Source: Anomaloglossus baeobatrachus (taxonomy: Eukaryota; Chordata; Amphibia; Anura; Aromobatidae). Taken from it: DNA of 64,000 nt. Position numbers and translations under genes: made by a program. Below, one piece after another: positions 12,609 to 21,539 of the stretch (positions within the stretch are counted from its first letter, which is position 1; every line of letters begins with the position of its first letter). Below the pieces are notes generated by a model, which had not been told where the DNA came from, made no database searches, and worked only from the letters and a program-made list of their open reading frames with translations. The stretch lies in the NCBI RefSeq assembly GCF_048569485.1, contig NC_134358.1, positions 237,667,404 through 237,731,403 on the forward strand, read 5' to 3'.

Positions 12609-13571
12609 CTAAGCTACTGACCATTCAGGGTTAATCCTGTCTGGAGGGCCTCTATGATTCTCCTGCCCACCAGGGTTTGGTGAGTGGGCTATTCCCCAGT
12701 CATCCAGCAATTTGCCCAGCTGAGAAGGAGTATGACATATGTGAGTGCGCCCATCTTTAAAAATTATCATCTTCACCGGAAAACCCCACTTGTACTTGAT
12801 GTCTTGATCTCTAAGGAGTTTAGAAAGGTGGGCAAATTCTCTTCTTTTATTAAGAGTTGCAGCAGAAAGATCTGGGAAGATTTTTAGTCCCATGAAAGTG
12901 TCTGGCAGGGCTGGATTTCCCCTCAGTGTGTGAAGCACAGCTTCTTTTGTTTTATAGAAATGAAGTCTAGCCAGGACATCTTTAGGCAGAGCTGGATCTA
13001 TGCCTTTGGCTTTAGGGACTCTATGAATCCTGTCCACTATCAGGTCTCTGGTGTCCCATCCAGGGAGTATAAGCTGCAGAAACTTGTGGAAGTATTCCTG
13101 GAGGTCTTTATCTGCTACTGATGAGGGAATCCTTCTGATTTTTAGGTTATTTCTTTGGGATCTGTCCTCTATATCACTGATTTTAAGTTTTAGTGCCTCC
13201 ACCTCCTTTTCCAAAGCTGTGTTAGCATCTACCAGATTGTTATGTGATGTTGCAAGTTCAGCCATTTTAGTTTCTACATGCTCTGTGCGATCACCTAGAG
13301 ACCTGATCTCTTCCTTCAGCTCTCTTACTATTTCTCTGAGATCAGCCTGCAGGGAAGCCCTCAGCGTTTTCAGCAGAGCTAGCATTGTTTCCTCTGTCAG
13401 AGGAATGGCTGTGCAGCCTCTCAAGCAGCCTGTATCTCCTTGTGAGGAGTGGGAAGAAGCTGAGTGAGAAGCCAGCGCCATCTTGCTTGGTGAGGAGAGA
13501 TCCCTATCCCGGGGGTAGAAGTCTGTCAGTTTGGCTGGAGTGCCAGTTTTTTTAGGTTTCCCCTTAGGCAT
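12609..13571 (-). CDS. LINE ORF1 protein (L1 ORF1p-like RNA chaperone)
   Basis: A 320-residue open frame in the position and style of L1 ORF1p, the trimeric RNA-binding chaperone that coats LINE RNA in cytoplasmic particles. The N-terminus is basic and low-complexity (MPKGKPKKTGTPAKL). A coiled coil spans about residues 60-135 (TLRASLQADLREIVRELKEE and later heptads). An RRM-like domain follows (DIEDRSQRNNLKIRRIP, then VDRIHRVPKA), and a basic C-terminal domain near 235-300 (AATLNKRREFAHLSKLLRD). RRNNLRI-type and DRxHRxP motifs are typical of the family. The frame is uninterrupted. It lies 274 bp upstream of ORF2 on the same strand. The start is the first ATG after the 5' UTR. I infer that it was functional when inserted; present expression is unknown. 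Confidence 0.88.
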   Translation of the reverse strand: MPKGKPKKTGTPAKLTDFYPRDRDLSSPSKMALASHSASSHSSQGDTGCLRGCTAIPLTEETMLALLKTLRASLQADLREIVRELKEEIRSLGDRTEHVETKMAELATSHNNLVDANTALEKEVEALKLKISDIEDRSQRNNLKIRRIPSSVADKDLQEYFHKFLQLILPGWDTRDLIVDRIHRVPKAKGIDPALPKDVLARLHFYKTKEAVLHTLRGNPALPDTFMGLKIFPDLSAATLNKRREFAHLSKLLRDQDIKYKWGFPVKMIIFKDGRTHICHTPSQLGKLLDDWGIAHSPNPGGQENHRGPPDRINPEWSVA

Positions 13572-13720
13572 AGCTGGGGGCTGGGGTTACTCACACCTCC
13601 TGTAGCTGGTAATCCTGTTATCTGTGAGCTGATAAGAGCCGGTTTATCCTGCTGTCAGCACAGAGCTCTCCTTCAAGCAGCCGTCGCCATCAGCGTGCAG
13701 GCCACGCCCCGAAAGCCTTT

Positions 13721-13892
13721 GATCTAGACGCCATTGGTCGGACCATCAAGATCAGTCAACAACGGCATAGCATAGGGTTCTAGGTTCAGATCGAACCAAA
13801 GGCAACAACCCAATGTCTTTTTTGGGACAGGGGTTCTTTTTGGCAACAAGCTGAAGTGCGGAATATGTTGATTTGTTATTTCCAATATCAGA
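13721..13892. other. Short flank between LINE and hAT-type MITE
   Basis: No feature is recognised in this short stretch apart from the target duplication copies at its two edges. Confidence 0.5.
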
Positions 13893-13900
13893 CTCTACAG

Positions 13901-14356
13901 CGGGTCACAAACCTGTAGCTTGAGAGCCACATGTGGCGCGCGGGCTCATGTTATGTGGCAGGTTTAGCAAACAGCTATGAAGAACAGGTCTCCAGATGGA
14001 GAATCTTGTGAATAGCCTCACACAGAAGAGCACATCGGGATGTGTGCATACAATAATGGTGGAGAGAGGGAATAAATATAGTAAACTGGAGACAGGACGA
14101 TACCGCCAGTTAGAGGAGACATGAAGCTGGGTGCAATAATGTGGGGAGGGTGCTTGATGCAAGTATATGTAGGATAGAGTGGGAACCCTTTGATGTAAGT
14201 GTCCTGCCAATGCAACAAGGTTTCGGTGTGCTTTTTCGGGGAAGCTTTGTCCATCATTTCATTGGGACTGTTGGTGTCACTATTGTGTAAATTGGAGGCT
14301 TCCCATCTATTAGAGCTGAATATGGTGCTCAAGTTTAGAAAGGTTGGGGACCGCTG
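13901..14356. mobile_element. hAT (Charlie-like) MITE
   Basis: A 456-bp non-autonomous element. The right end GGTTGGGGACCGCTG is an inverted match to the left CGGGTCACAAACC region, in the style of Charlie-type hAT ends (CAGxGGTxxxCAACC). An exact 8-bp duplication CTCTACAG flanks it at 13893-13900 and 14357-14364, the length hAT transposases make. The left terminus overlaps the CAG of the duplication. No coding capacity. Confidence 0.7.
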
Positions 14357-14364
14357 CTCTACAG

Positions 14365-14680
14365 TCAGCTTGATGACCACCAGTGATTCCAGTCTACTGC
14401 ACTGCCCTGCACGCATAAGTGAGTCACGTCCCATTCAAGTACATTTATACCAGGGATGGGAGATTTTTTCTTTACTGTAACTTTCCTAGCTCCTTGAGAG
14501 TAGCTATTAAGATGTGATTTATTTTCCTCTGTCAGAGATTGCGCTCAACATGATTATGTCAACTACATGACGACTTCATTCAGATCACTTAGGAAATGCA
14601 TTATTCACACCGTCTACTGTTGTGTGGAGATATAATGATGACAATGAGAGAAATATGTAACCTAATGTGTTCTCTATTAT
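14365..14680. other. Unassigned sequence
   Basis: No gene, tandem repeat or element end was recognised. Confidence 0.5.
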
Positions 14681-14682
14681 TT

Positions 14683-15000
14683 AAAGAAGTTGGCCACTAC
14701 TTTTTTATCGATAGGCCATGTTTAGGTAGGCCATCAATATCTCATCAGTGGGGGTGCAACATTCGGCACTATACATATGCAGATAGTGTGTATGATTCCA
14801 AGCAGTCAGACATGCTGTCACACAGGATGGGAGCACGGTCTGACTGTAACCAATCACAGATGCCGGGACTGCCGGCGGGAGGGGGAAGCAGTGCATATTC
14901 ATGTGGTTAATGAGCAGCATAGAAGTAGCGTTACAGTCGCGTGGAGACTGGTAAGCATAACGATCCGGCAATATTCTTATTTTCTTTCTTTTTCCTTTAT
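14683..15000 (+). mobile_element. T2-type MITE fragment
   Basis: The stretch starts TTTAAAGAAGTTGGCCACTAC and includes AGGCCATCAATATCTCATCAGTGGGGGTGC, split here for brevity into the familiar frog MITE blocks 'GGCCATCAATAT' and 'CAGTGGGGGT'. A similar block order is found at 16140-16400. The right end is not clear. Part of the interior (14860-14940) is unassigned. Confidence 0.35.
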
Positions 15001-15129
15001 TTGATATTTGAATTACCCGAGTGGCAGGATCTGGATAGTTACCCACAGTTCTCTGAGAACTCCGGGCCTTGGATTGGTTCATGGGTGCTAGGTTTTCCCA
15101 CGCGGATCCAGACTTTTACAGTCTGGGTT

Positions 15130-15700
15130 ATTAGAATCATAGAATGATAGAGATGGAAGGGACCTCAAGGGCCATCGGGTCCACCCCCCTGCGAGTGCAG
15201 GCTTTTCTAAATCATCCCAGCTATATGTTTATTCAGTTTCCGCTTGAAGATTTCCATTTATGGAGAGCTCACCACCTCCCGTGGTCGCCTGTTCCACTCC
15301 CTGACTGCCCTCACTACCTCCAGTGGCCGCCTGTTCCACTCCCTGACTGACCTCACTACCTCCGGTGGCCGTCTGTTCCACTCTCTGACTGCCCTCACTA
15401 CTACCTTTAATGGCCGCTTGTTCCACTCTCTGACTTCCCTCACTACCTTCCGTGGTAGCTTGTTCCACTCTCTGACTGCCCTCGCTGTCAGAAAGTTTTT
15501 CCTAATGTCTAATCTGAATCTGCTTCCTTTTAGTTTCATCCCATTGCTTCTTGTACTTCCTTGTGCTAATGAGAATAGGGTGATTCCCTCTGCACTGTGA
15601 CCACCTTTCAGATATTTGTAGACCGCTATTAAGTCTCCTCTCAGCCTTCTCTTTTTCAAACTAAACATCCCTAGTTCTTTTAGTTCGGCCATCACTACTT
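15130..15700 (-). mobile_element. CR1-type LINE, 5'-truncated
   Basis: On the minus strand this is the 3' end of a CR1-like LINE. The last part of the reverse transcriptase ORF is readable ([27 protein letters not shown] ... FRLDIRKNF, shown here as its two hallmark blocks RRLRGDLI and RFRLDIRK). The 3' terminus carries the TCTATCATTCTATGATTCTA repeats typical of CR1. The copy starts inside the ORF near 15700, as expected for 5'-truncated insertions, and appears to sit inside another MITE whose end resumes near 15702. Confidence 0.85.
15276..15485 (-). repeat. In-frame 42-bp minisatellite in the CR1 ORF
   Basis: Five tandem units of 42 bp (one is 45 bp), consensus GTGGCCGCCTGTTCCACTC on the plus strand. 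On the minus strand each encodes a 14-residue version of [12 protein letters not shown], the normal C-terminal motif of CR1-type ORF2. Since 42 is a multiple of three the frame stays open through all copies. Confidence 0.92.
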
Positions 15701-15701
15701 G

Positions 15702-15826
15702 TTGTGCTTTTTCATTTTAGAGATTGGCATATTCGTAAGTCCCACAGGTGCTACCCACATCTGTCAGACATTTGTTTTCTATCTTGCAGATATGCCAAAA
15801 ATGTCTAAGATGGAAATAACCCTTTA
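15702..15826 (-). mobile_element. T2-type MITE end
   Basis: The right boundary reads AAATAACCCTTTAA, the mirror of a TTAAAGGGTTATTT start. The interior (GATTGGCATATTCGTAAGTCC) is a block I recall from frog MITEs. The matching left end was not found, probably because the CR1 insertion and decay obscure it. Confidence 0.45.
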
Positions 15827-16139
15827 ATATAAAAATTATGACAAGTTGTGTTGGCACACTCTTATTTAAAAATCTGTCTTATGTTTCAGGTAAGGAGAAC
15901 TTTAGAGGAGTTTCCTAAATTCTACAAGGTATCAACAATCCACAGAGATAAATACTAGATTTGTGAGGGTCCTACTGTTGAGATCAGGGATCTTTGAGGG
16001 GCTCAGTACTGAGACCTCTAGTAGTTATCCCATATCCTAGGCAGGCGATAACTTGCAGCAACTGGCCTGCCTATTTACATTTTTTATAAATATTGAATAT
16101 TACGTAACTCATTTAATTTGATAAAGGTGACCCGGTGTA
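15827..16139. other. Unassigned sequence
   Basis: No gene or recognisable element end was found in this AT-rich stretch. Confidence 0.45.
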
Positions 16140-16400
16140 TGATTCTTAAATGGTTTGTCCACAACTTTTATATTAATGACCTATTCCCAGAATCGTGGGA
16201 TATGACACTGGGATTTCAGACAATCAATTGTATATCCTTTTGTGGTGGCCCAAAGTTAATGTCAATAGTGTACAGAACACAAAGCCACAACTCCATACAC
16301 TGTGTAGTGACCGCTGCTGGGTACTGCAGGTTAGATTTTATTAAAAACAATAGCCCTACTGCAGCACCCGGCAGTGGCTGCTACACGGTGTATGGGCCCA
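16140..16400 (+). mobile_element. Degenerate T2-type MITE
   Basis: Blocks in order are AAATGGTTTGTCCACAAC, ATTAATGACCTATTC, and GTGTAGTGACCGCTGCTGGG, which I recall as the typical sequence of a widespread frog MITE. Ends are not preserved well enough to define. Confidence 0.4.
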
Positions 16401-16496
16401 TCACCATTCTTATCCATGGTCAGATGCATCTTAAATCACCAGTCCACGGTAGGCCCCTGGTGGCTTCTCCCTGCTCCACTCCACTGGACTGTCTAT

Positions 16497-16727
16497 TAGT
16501 GATGAGCGAGCCCTACCATACTTGGGTACTTGTAACCAACAGTTGGATGCTCTGATAACCTTGACTCGTGAACCCGAGTATAATGGAAGTCAAGGGGGAC
16601 TCAAGCATTTTTCCCTAAGATCTCCCAGAAAAGTGGTGGAGTTTCCCATTGACTTCCGTCCAAGTGTCTGACTGCTCATTCCGAATAGTACCGAGCACCC
16701 GAGCATAGTACTGTGCACTCATCACTA
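16497..16727. mobile_element. 231-bp MITE with TAGTGATGAG ends
   Basis: The left end TAGTGATGAGCGA is mirrored by TGCACTCATCACTA at the right, with further inverted matches inside (GAACCCGAG and CTCGGGTGCTCGG style blocks). No coding capacity. The flanking duplication is unclear, so the superfamily is not assigned. Confidence 0.65.
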
Positions 16728-17052
16728 TTGCCTATACAAAAACAACAAGAACAACAAGGTTGATATTAGAGGTAGTAATTATTATCAGAAACCACCAATT
16801 TCACTACTCTCATAAAATTGTACTTTATTTGATAAATATTTAAAACAGAACAATTGTAATGTTCTCTCAACTAGTAATCAAGACCACATATATACAAACA
16901 CAAGTAGTGCAGGTGTCGACCAGTTTTCGACCCTCGCCTGAGGATAACCCAGGACAAATGGTTCGTAAGGGAAGACAGAGTTCAGAGATTTCTTTATTCA
17001 ATGTCAGGGTGATCCTGATCTATATGGATACTCAGTCTATCCTCCTGTAAGC

Positions 17053-17439
17053 AAGTATCAAAAAGAGAAAAAAATTCTCAAATCCAGCTCACCAGTATGT
17101 ATGAAGTCCAAAGATGGTGCAAGGAAGATGAATCACGGCCATGACACTAGGATATACAAAAAAGAAAATCCAGCACGACATCCAATGGATAAAAATCTTC
17201 TGTTTGCTTTATTAATCCATGTTAAAAGGTGAAGTTAAAATACAGACAAGGGACGCGTTTCGGAATATACTTCCTTATTCACAATCCTATCAAGTATTGT
17301 AAATAAGGAAGTATATTCTGAAACGCGTCCCTTGTCTGTATTTTAACTTCACCTTTTAACATGGATTAATAAAGCAAACAGAAGATTTTTATCCATTGGA
17401 TGTCGTGCTGGATTTTCTTTTTTGTATATCCTCCTGTAA
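17053..17439. mobile_element. 375-bp palindromic insertion nested in the left arm
   Basis: The direct repeat ATCCTCCTGTAAG occurs at about 17040-17052 and again at 17427-17439, and the corresponding right arm of the large element (near 19930) lacks the insert. The insert has about 95 bp of unpaired sequence and then a near-perfect palindrome (17148-17426) with arms such as GGATATACAAAAAAGAAAAT and its complement. Both arms carry ACGCGTTTC/GAAACGCGT. The architecture (direct repeat, short unpaired leader, inverted arms) is a miniature of the host element. Confidence 0.8.
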
Positions 17440-17697
17440 GGTATCCTAATATCCTGAACCTCTATCCGCTACAGATAGACTTATCTTCACTGTCCTAGTG
17501 AACCTCTAGCGGGGGTGACCATCACCAGAAAAAACATGATAGAGTGTAGTGCAAGACAGAACCACATTCACAAACAACATTAACAAAGATTGCGTTAATT
17601 GTCAAGGTTCTTCAATGGGGCATGGTTTCCCTTTTATACGTATTGAACTGTTAGGTAAGAGTCAAGAGGTCCACTTAGCTTATGGACTCCCCCAACT

Positions 17698-17748
17698 TCC
17701 CGGCGTGTTTCACCCCCCCCTAACGCAATACAGGGGATCATCAGGGGA
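17698..17748 (-). ncRNA. Hammerhead-like core, left arm (altered)
   Basis: On the minus strand: TCCC, CTGATGA, a CCCC/GGGG stem II, then GAAACACGCC and GGGA. The layout matches the copy at 19621-19671 but the segment after GAAA differs at the positions forming helix III and the cleavage site, so this arm probably cannot cleave. Confidence 0.4.
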
Positions 17749-18761
17749 TCAATTCCGAATCACTCCTTAAATAACACACCTGAAATAAAGAAAAAAATAA
17801 TAATGGAATGTATATAATACATATAAGATTATACTGCTATTGGTCTATAGCGAATTTGTCAGTCACACAGGGAACTATTCTTGTTTGTCAGGACAATGCT
17901 TATTCCCTTGTTAGTATATAATGTAGTTCAAGGAAGACTTGTTAGTCCGGCCAGCTAATATGGTTTCTTATTGACTAGTCCCTGTAAATAGAAGGAACGG
18001 GGATAAAAATTTATATAACTCATCATCTGTATATGCACTCTCTCAGCATTACATAGCATGCGATTTCTACCTGAACTGAGATGTAATAAATGATTGTACA
18101 CGTAGTGGTAGTAGGATTGTCTGGATGGATGAGCTTTTGTCCACTCTGATTTCCAGAGTCGAATGGGAGGCTGTTTAAGGAAAATTATTAATGATGGCTG
18201 TATTACAGTCCTGCAAGATAAAAAGACTGGCTCTATATATATATATCTGTTCATGTCATTTCGTTTCCATAAGGGTACATTCTCAGGTCATATGGAAAAA
18301 TTACCTGTCAGAGGAGACAAGGAAAAAGGAAAAAGTTTCCTATTTTAATGGTATGTCTGTAGATATTATCGTTATTCTGGACAAAAACATGGCCACTATT
18401 GTTGCCTGCAAAAGAAAGCATAAGGGCATTTCACATCTCCTGTCTAGATTCTCTTGGTACCTGCAGGTCGTACAATTAGAATATAAAGAGGCTGTAAAAT
18501 CATGTAATATGTTACCTGTAAGGAAAACACATGCAGAGGAGGAGAAAGCAGCTCCCTGTCCTAAGGGTGTTTCAATATATCGCCCAGGATAAAGGCCATT
18601 AGTATTCCCTGTAAAGAAAGGGGATACACAATAGTATCTCAGGTACCCTGTTTATAAGGTAGTTTCCGTACGTATAATCAGGGCTCCTATATTTGGGAAG
18701 AACAATATGCATCATTGATGGATGCCTAAAGGTCTAGAAAGATGCCCCCCTAAAGCTAGAG

Positions 18762-18922
18762 TAACCAGGAGGTATTTGTATAATAAAGCTGTGAGCTCCC
18801 AGCGATATAGAGTAGCTGATACTCGGGACTCACAGTCCTTGCTGGTGGAGCTCACAATCTGGTAGGTGGATTTATCTATCTATTCCAATGAGGGGATCTA
18901 TTATACAAATACCTCCTGGTTA
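18762..18922. repeat. Inner hairpin of the foldback centre
   Basis: TAACCAGGAGGTATTTGTAT at 18762 is mirrored by ATACAAATACCTCCTGGTTA ending at about 18922. The arms are 24 bp, around a loop that contains smaller palindromes (GTGAGCTCCC, GGAGCTCAC). Confidence 0.8.
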
Positions 18923-19041
18923 GGGGTGCTTCACACACAGCGAGCTCGCTGCCGAGATCGCTGCTGAGTCACGGTTTTTGTGACGCAGCAGTCACCTCAT
19001 TAGCGATCTCGCTGTGTGTGACACTGAGCAGCGATCTCAGT
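18914..19041. mobile_element. CpG-rich foldback MITE piece
   Basis: GGGGTGCTTCACACACAGCG and the internal blocks GTGACGCAGCAGT and AGCGATCTCGCTGTGTGTGACA resemble the foldback MITE family at 5159 and 61400 in composition and motif order, but diverge in detail. Only part of an element is present, at the inner edge of the right arm. Confidence 0.5.
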
Positions 19042-19620
19042 CTCCTCTGACAGGTAATTTTTCCATATGACCTGAGAATGTACCCTTATGGAAACGAAAT
19101 GACATGAACAGATATATATATATATATATATAGAGCCAGTCTTTTTATCTTGCAGGACTGTAATACAGCCATCATTAATAATTTGCCTTAAACAGCCTCC
19201 CATTCGTCTCTGGAAATCAGAGTGGACAAAAACTCATCCATCCAGACAATCCTACTACCACTACGTGTACAATCATTTATTACATCTCAGTTCAGGTAGA
19301 AATCGCAGGCTATGTAATGCTGAAAGAGTGCATATACAGATGATGAGTTATATAAATTTTTATCCCCGTTCCTTCTATTTACAGGGACTAGTCAATAAGA
19401 AACCATATTAGCTGGCCGGACTAACAAGTCTTCCTTGAACTACGTTATATACTAACAAGGGAATAAGCATTGTCCTGACAAACAAGAATAGTTCCCTGTG
19501 TGACTGACAAATTCGCTATAGACCAATAACAGTATAGTCTTATATGTATATATATATACATTCCATTATTATTTTTTTCTTTATTTCAGGTGTGTTATTT
19601 AAGGAGTGATTCGGAATTGA

Positions 19621-19671
19621 TCCCCTGATGATCCCCTGTATTGCGTTAGGGGGGGGTGAAACGCGTCGGGA
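19621..19671 (+). ncRNA. Minimal hammerhead-ribozyme-like core, right arm
   Basis: In order: TCCC (19621-19624, helix I 5'), CTGATGA (19625-19631), CCCC pairing with GGGG as helix II around a 12-nt loop, GAAA (19658-19661), then CGCGTC and GGGA (helix I 3'). Helix III would be only A-U and C-G with a two-base loop, and cleavage would follow the C at 19667. Helix I is four base pairs. Minimal hammerheads of this kind are known in Penelope-like element repeats, where they are thought to work as dimers. An oddity is a T-T pair at the base of helix II. Activity is not shown. Confidence 0.55.
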
Positions 19672-20210
19672 GAGTTGGGGGGGTCCATAAGCTAAGTGGA
19701 CCTCTTGACTCTTACCTAACAGTTCAATACGTATAAAAGGGAAACCATGCCCCATTGAAGAACCTTGACAACTAACGCAATCTTTGTTAATGTTGTTTGT
19801 GAATGTGGTTCTGTCTTGCACTACACTCTATCACGTTTTTTCTGGTGATGGTCACCCCCGCTAGAGGTTCACTAGGACAGTGAAGATAAGTCTATCTGTA
19901 GCAGATAGAGGTTCAGGATATTAGGATACCTTACAGGAGGATAGACTGAGTATCCATATAGTTCAGGATCACCCTGATATTGACTAAAGAAATCTATGAA
20001 CTCTGTCTTCCCTTACGAACCATTTGCCCTGGGTTATCTTCAGGCGAGGGTCGAACACTGGTCAACACCTGCACTACTTGTGTTTGTCTATATGTGGTCT
20101 TGATTACCAGTTGAGAGAACATTACAATTGTTCTGTTTTAAATATTTATCGAATAAAGTATAATTTTATGAGAGTAGTGAAATTGGTGGTTTCTGACTAT
20201 ACAAAAACAA

Positions 20211-21200
20211 GCCACCTGACCCCGGCTTGGCATCGTGCCTGGCCGGTATTTCATAGAGGTTATACGGGACTGCAAAGCACAGCCAGTCTCTAATTCATGA
20301 TGCATCAATCTACTGTCATATTCCCTTTAAAGTCATTCTTGATGTTCTCCTTTAAGAGAGGAGATATTTCCCCTTTCCGATAATAAGAATTGAATTTTTC
20401 CGATAGATATCTGCATTTATGTAACACCTGCTCCAGAAAGATAAATGTTAGTTATTGTCGGGCTCGTCTCTGCTGTGTAAGATAAATATTTTCTAACGTT
20501 TATCTGAAATTACAGCTTTCTTATGGTCTGTTCAGAAGAGATTTTTTATTTTTGCTCTTTGTATTTACTTTTTCAAACTTAGAGCATGATGCAGATATCT
20601 CCTTTTATGAATATACCGTAATTATGGATTTTCTTCAGTTTTAGACATTCAAATTAAACATTCGAATGTCTTAAATAACATGGGAAAATAAAACTTTCTA
20701 TAAAGTTATATAAAGACTATTATACTGTATATTATCCTACACCAACCAGAGAAAAAGGACCAGGCCATGATCCTACGTAGCGTAAACTCTGAATATCTCC
20801 CATTGGGGTTAAGTTGCAGGTTAATAGTATTCTGATCCTGTCTGGCGCCTGAACATTAAACCCCGCTGCCGGGAGGAAATTACCTTTAATCCTCCCGGCA
20901 GCATTCTGATTTCAGTCACAGGGACAGCACCGGTGCGGGTTCAGTCACCGCTCTGTGTATGGAAAGTGGCAACTATAACCACACCAGATGCACTGACTGA
21001 CAGCCGCACCGCACTGTCAGTCAGTGCGGGGGGTGATGTTACAGCCACCTCTTTCCATATACAGAGCAGAGACTGACACCGACGCCACCCCCATTACTGA
21101 AACTGGAATGCTGACAGGATGTCACGGGGTATGTAACGATGGAACCGAGGGCTCCTCATCTGACCCCAAAACTGGGGCCCCTGCGCTGTCCCTTATCTCG
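20211..21200. other. Unassigned sequence, probably partly Helitron interior
   Basis: No gene. Near 20860-20905 there is a small hairpin (CCGGGAGGAAATTACCTTTAATCCTCCCGG style) and near 20995-21035 another (GACTGACAGCCGCAC ... GTCAGTCAGTGCGG). The stretch from about 20820 may belong to the Helitron that ends at 21532. Confidence 0.4.
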
Positions 21201-21204
21201 AAGG

Positions 21205-21480
21205 TATGCTCACACAGAGACACACACAGAGACAGAGACATATACAGAGACAGAGAAACACACACAGAGACACACACACACAAACAGAGACACACACAGA
21301 AAGAGACACACAGACAGAGACACAGAGACAGAGACACACACAGAGACACACACACACAGAGACCTACAAAGAGACACACACAGAGACAGACACACAGTGT
21401 CATAGACAAACAGAGAGAGAACCACACAGAGACAGAAACACACAGACACAGATAGACAGACAGAGAGGTATAGTGAGAGA
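21205..21480 (+). repeat. Degenerate (ACACAGAG)n microsatellite
   Basis: An imperfect run of ACACAGAGAC-type units about 275 bp long. Open frames over it on both strands are compositional artefacts. Confidence 0.95.
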
Positions 21481-21489
21481 GACTGTGAG

Positions 21490-21532
21490 ACACTTAGTTA
21501 CTATCCCGGGCAACGCCAGGTACTACAGCTAG
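21490..21532 (+). mobile_element. Helitron 3' terminus
   Basis: A short GC hairpin (CCCGGGCAACGCCAGG, 21505-21520) is followed after 8 bp by CTAG (21529-21532) and T. Helitrons end with a hairpin near a CTRR terminus and insert between A and T. The 5' end was not located. Confidence 0.55.
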
Positions 21533-21539
21533 TATGTTA

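Larger units (their letters stand above)
8021..13710 (-). mobile_element. Full-length L1-type LINE
   Basis: This is a 5.7-kb non-LTR retrotransposon on the minus strand. On its own strand it has a GC-rich 5' UTR starting GGGGCGTGGCCTGCACGCTG at 13710, ORF1 (13571-12609), a 274-bp spacer, ORF2 (12334-8545, interrupted), a 3' UTR of about 500 bp, and a poly(A) tail seen as a T run with one G at 8021-8040. The target duplication GAAAGCCTTT lies at 13711-13720 and GAAAGCCTTT again at 8013-8022, overlapping the tail. The 3' UTR holds a purine/pyrimidine tract (8320-8422), G-rich on the plus strand, hence C-rich in the element's RNA. Both complete ends, a matching duplication and an open ORF1 suggest a moderately young insertion. 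Confidence 0.93.
16732..20210. mobile_element. Large inverted-repeat (Penelope-like?) element
   Basis: Two arms in inverted orientation: left about 16790-18322 (1.25 kb once the nested insertion 17053-17426 is set aside) and right about 19042-20196. They match over nearly their whole length, for example CAGAAACCACCAATTTCAC at 16790 against GTGAAATTGGTGGTTTCTG near 20178. A 14-bp direct repeat, CTATACAAAAACAA, lies at 16732-16745 and 20197-20210. On the left about 44 bp of unpaired sequence separate it from the arm. The central 720 bp hold a smaller hairpin (18762-18922) and a MITE piece. Penelope-like retroelements can carry terminal repeats in inverted order, variable target duplications and minimal hammerhead ribozymes, all of which fit; no reverse transcriptase is visible. 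A plain foldback DNA element is the alternative. Confidence 0.6.

Noticed and set aside
17549-18592. Short open frames in the foldback arms as Penelope reverse transcriptase
   Set aside because: None shows reverse transcriptase or GIY-YIG motifs; matching frames on the opposite arm only reflect the inverted repeat.
21024-21532. Open frames of 80-140 codons across the ACACAGAG tract
   Set aside because: Simple-sequence translations (HRDTHTET and CVSVSL types) with no conserved domain.
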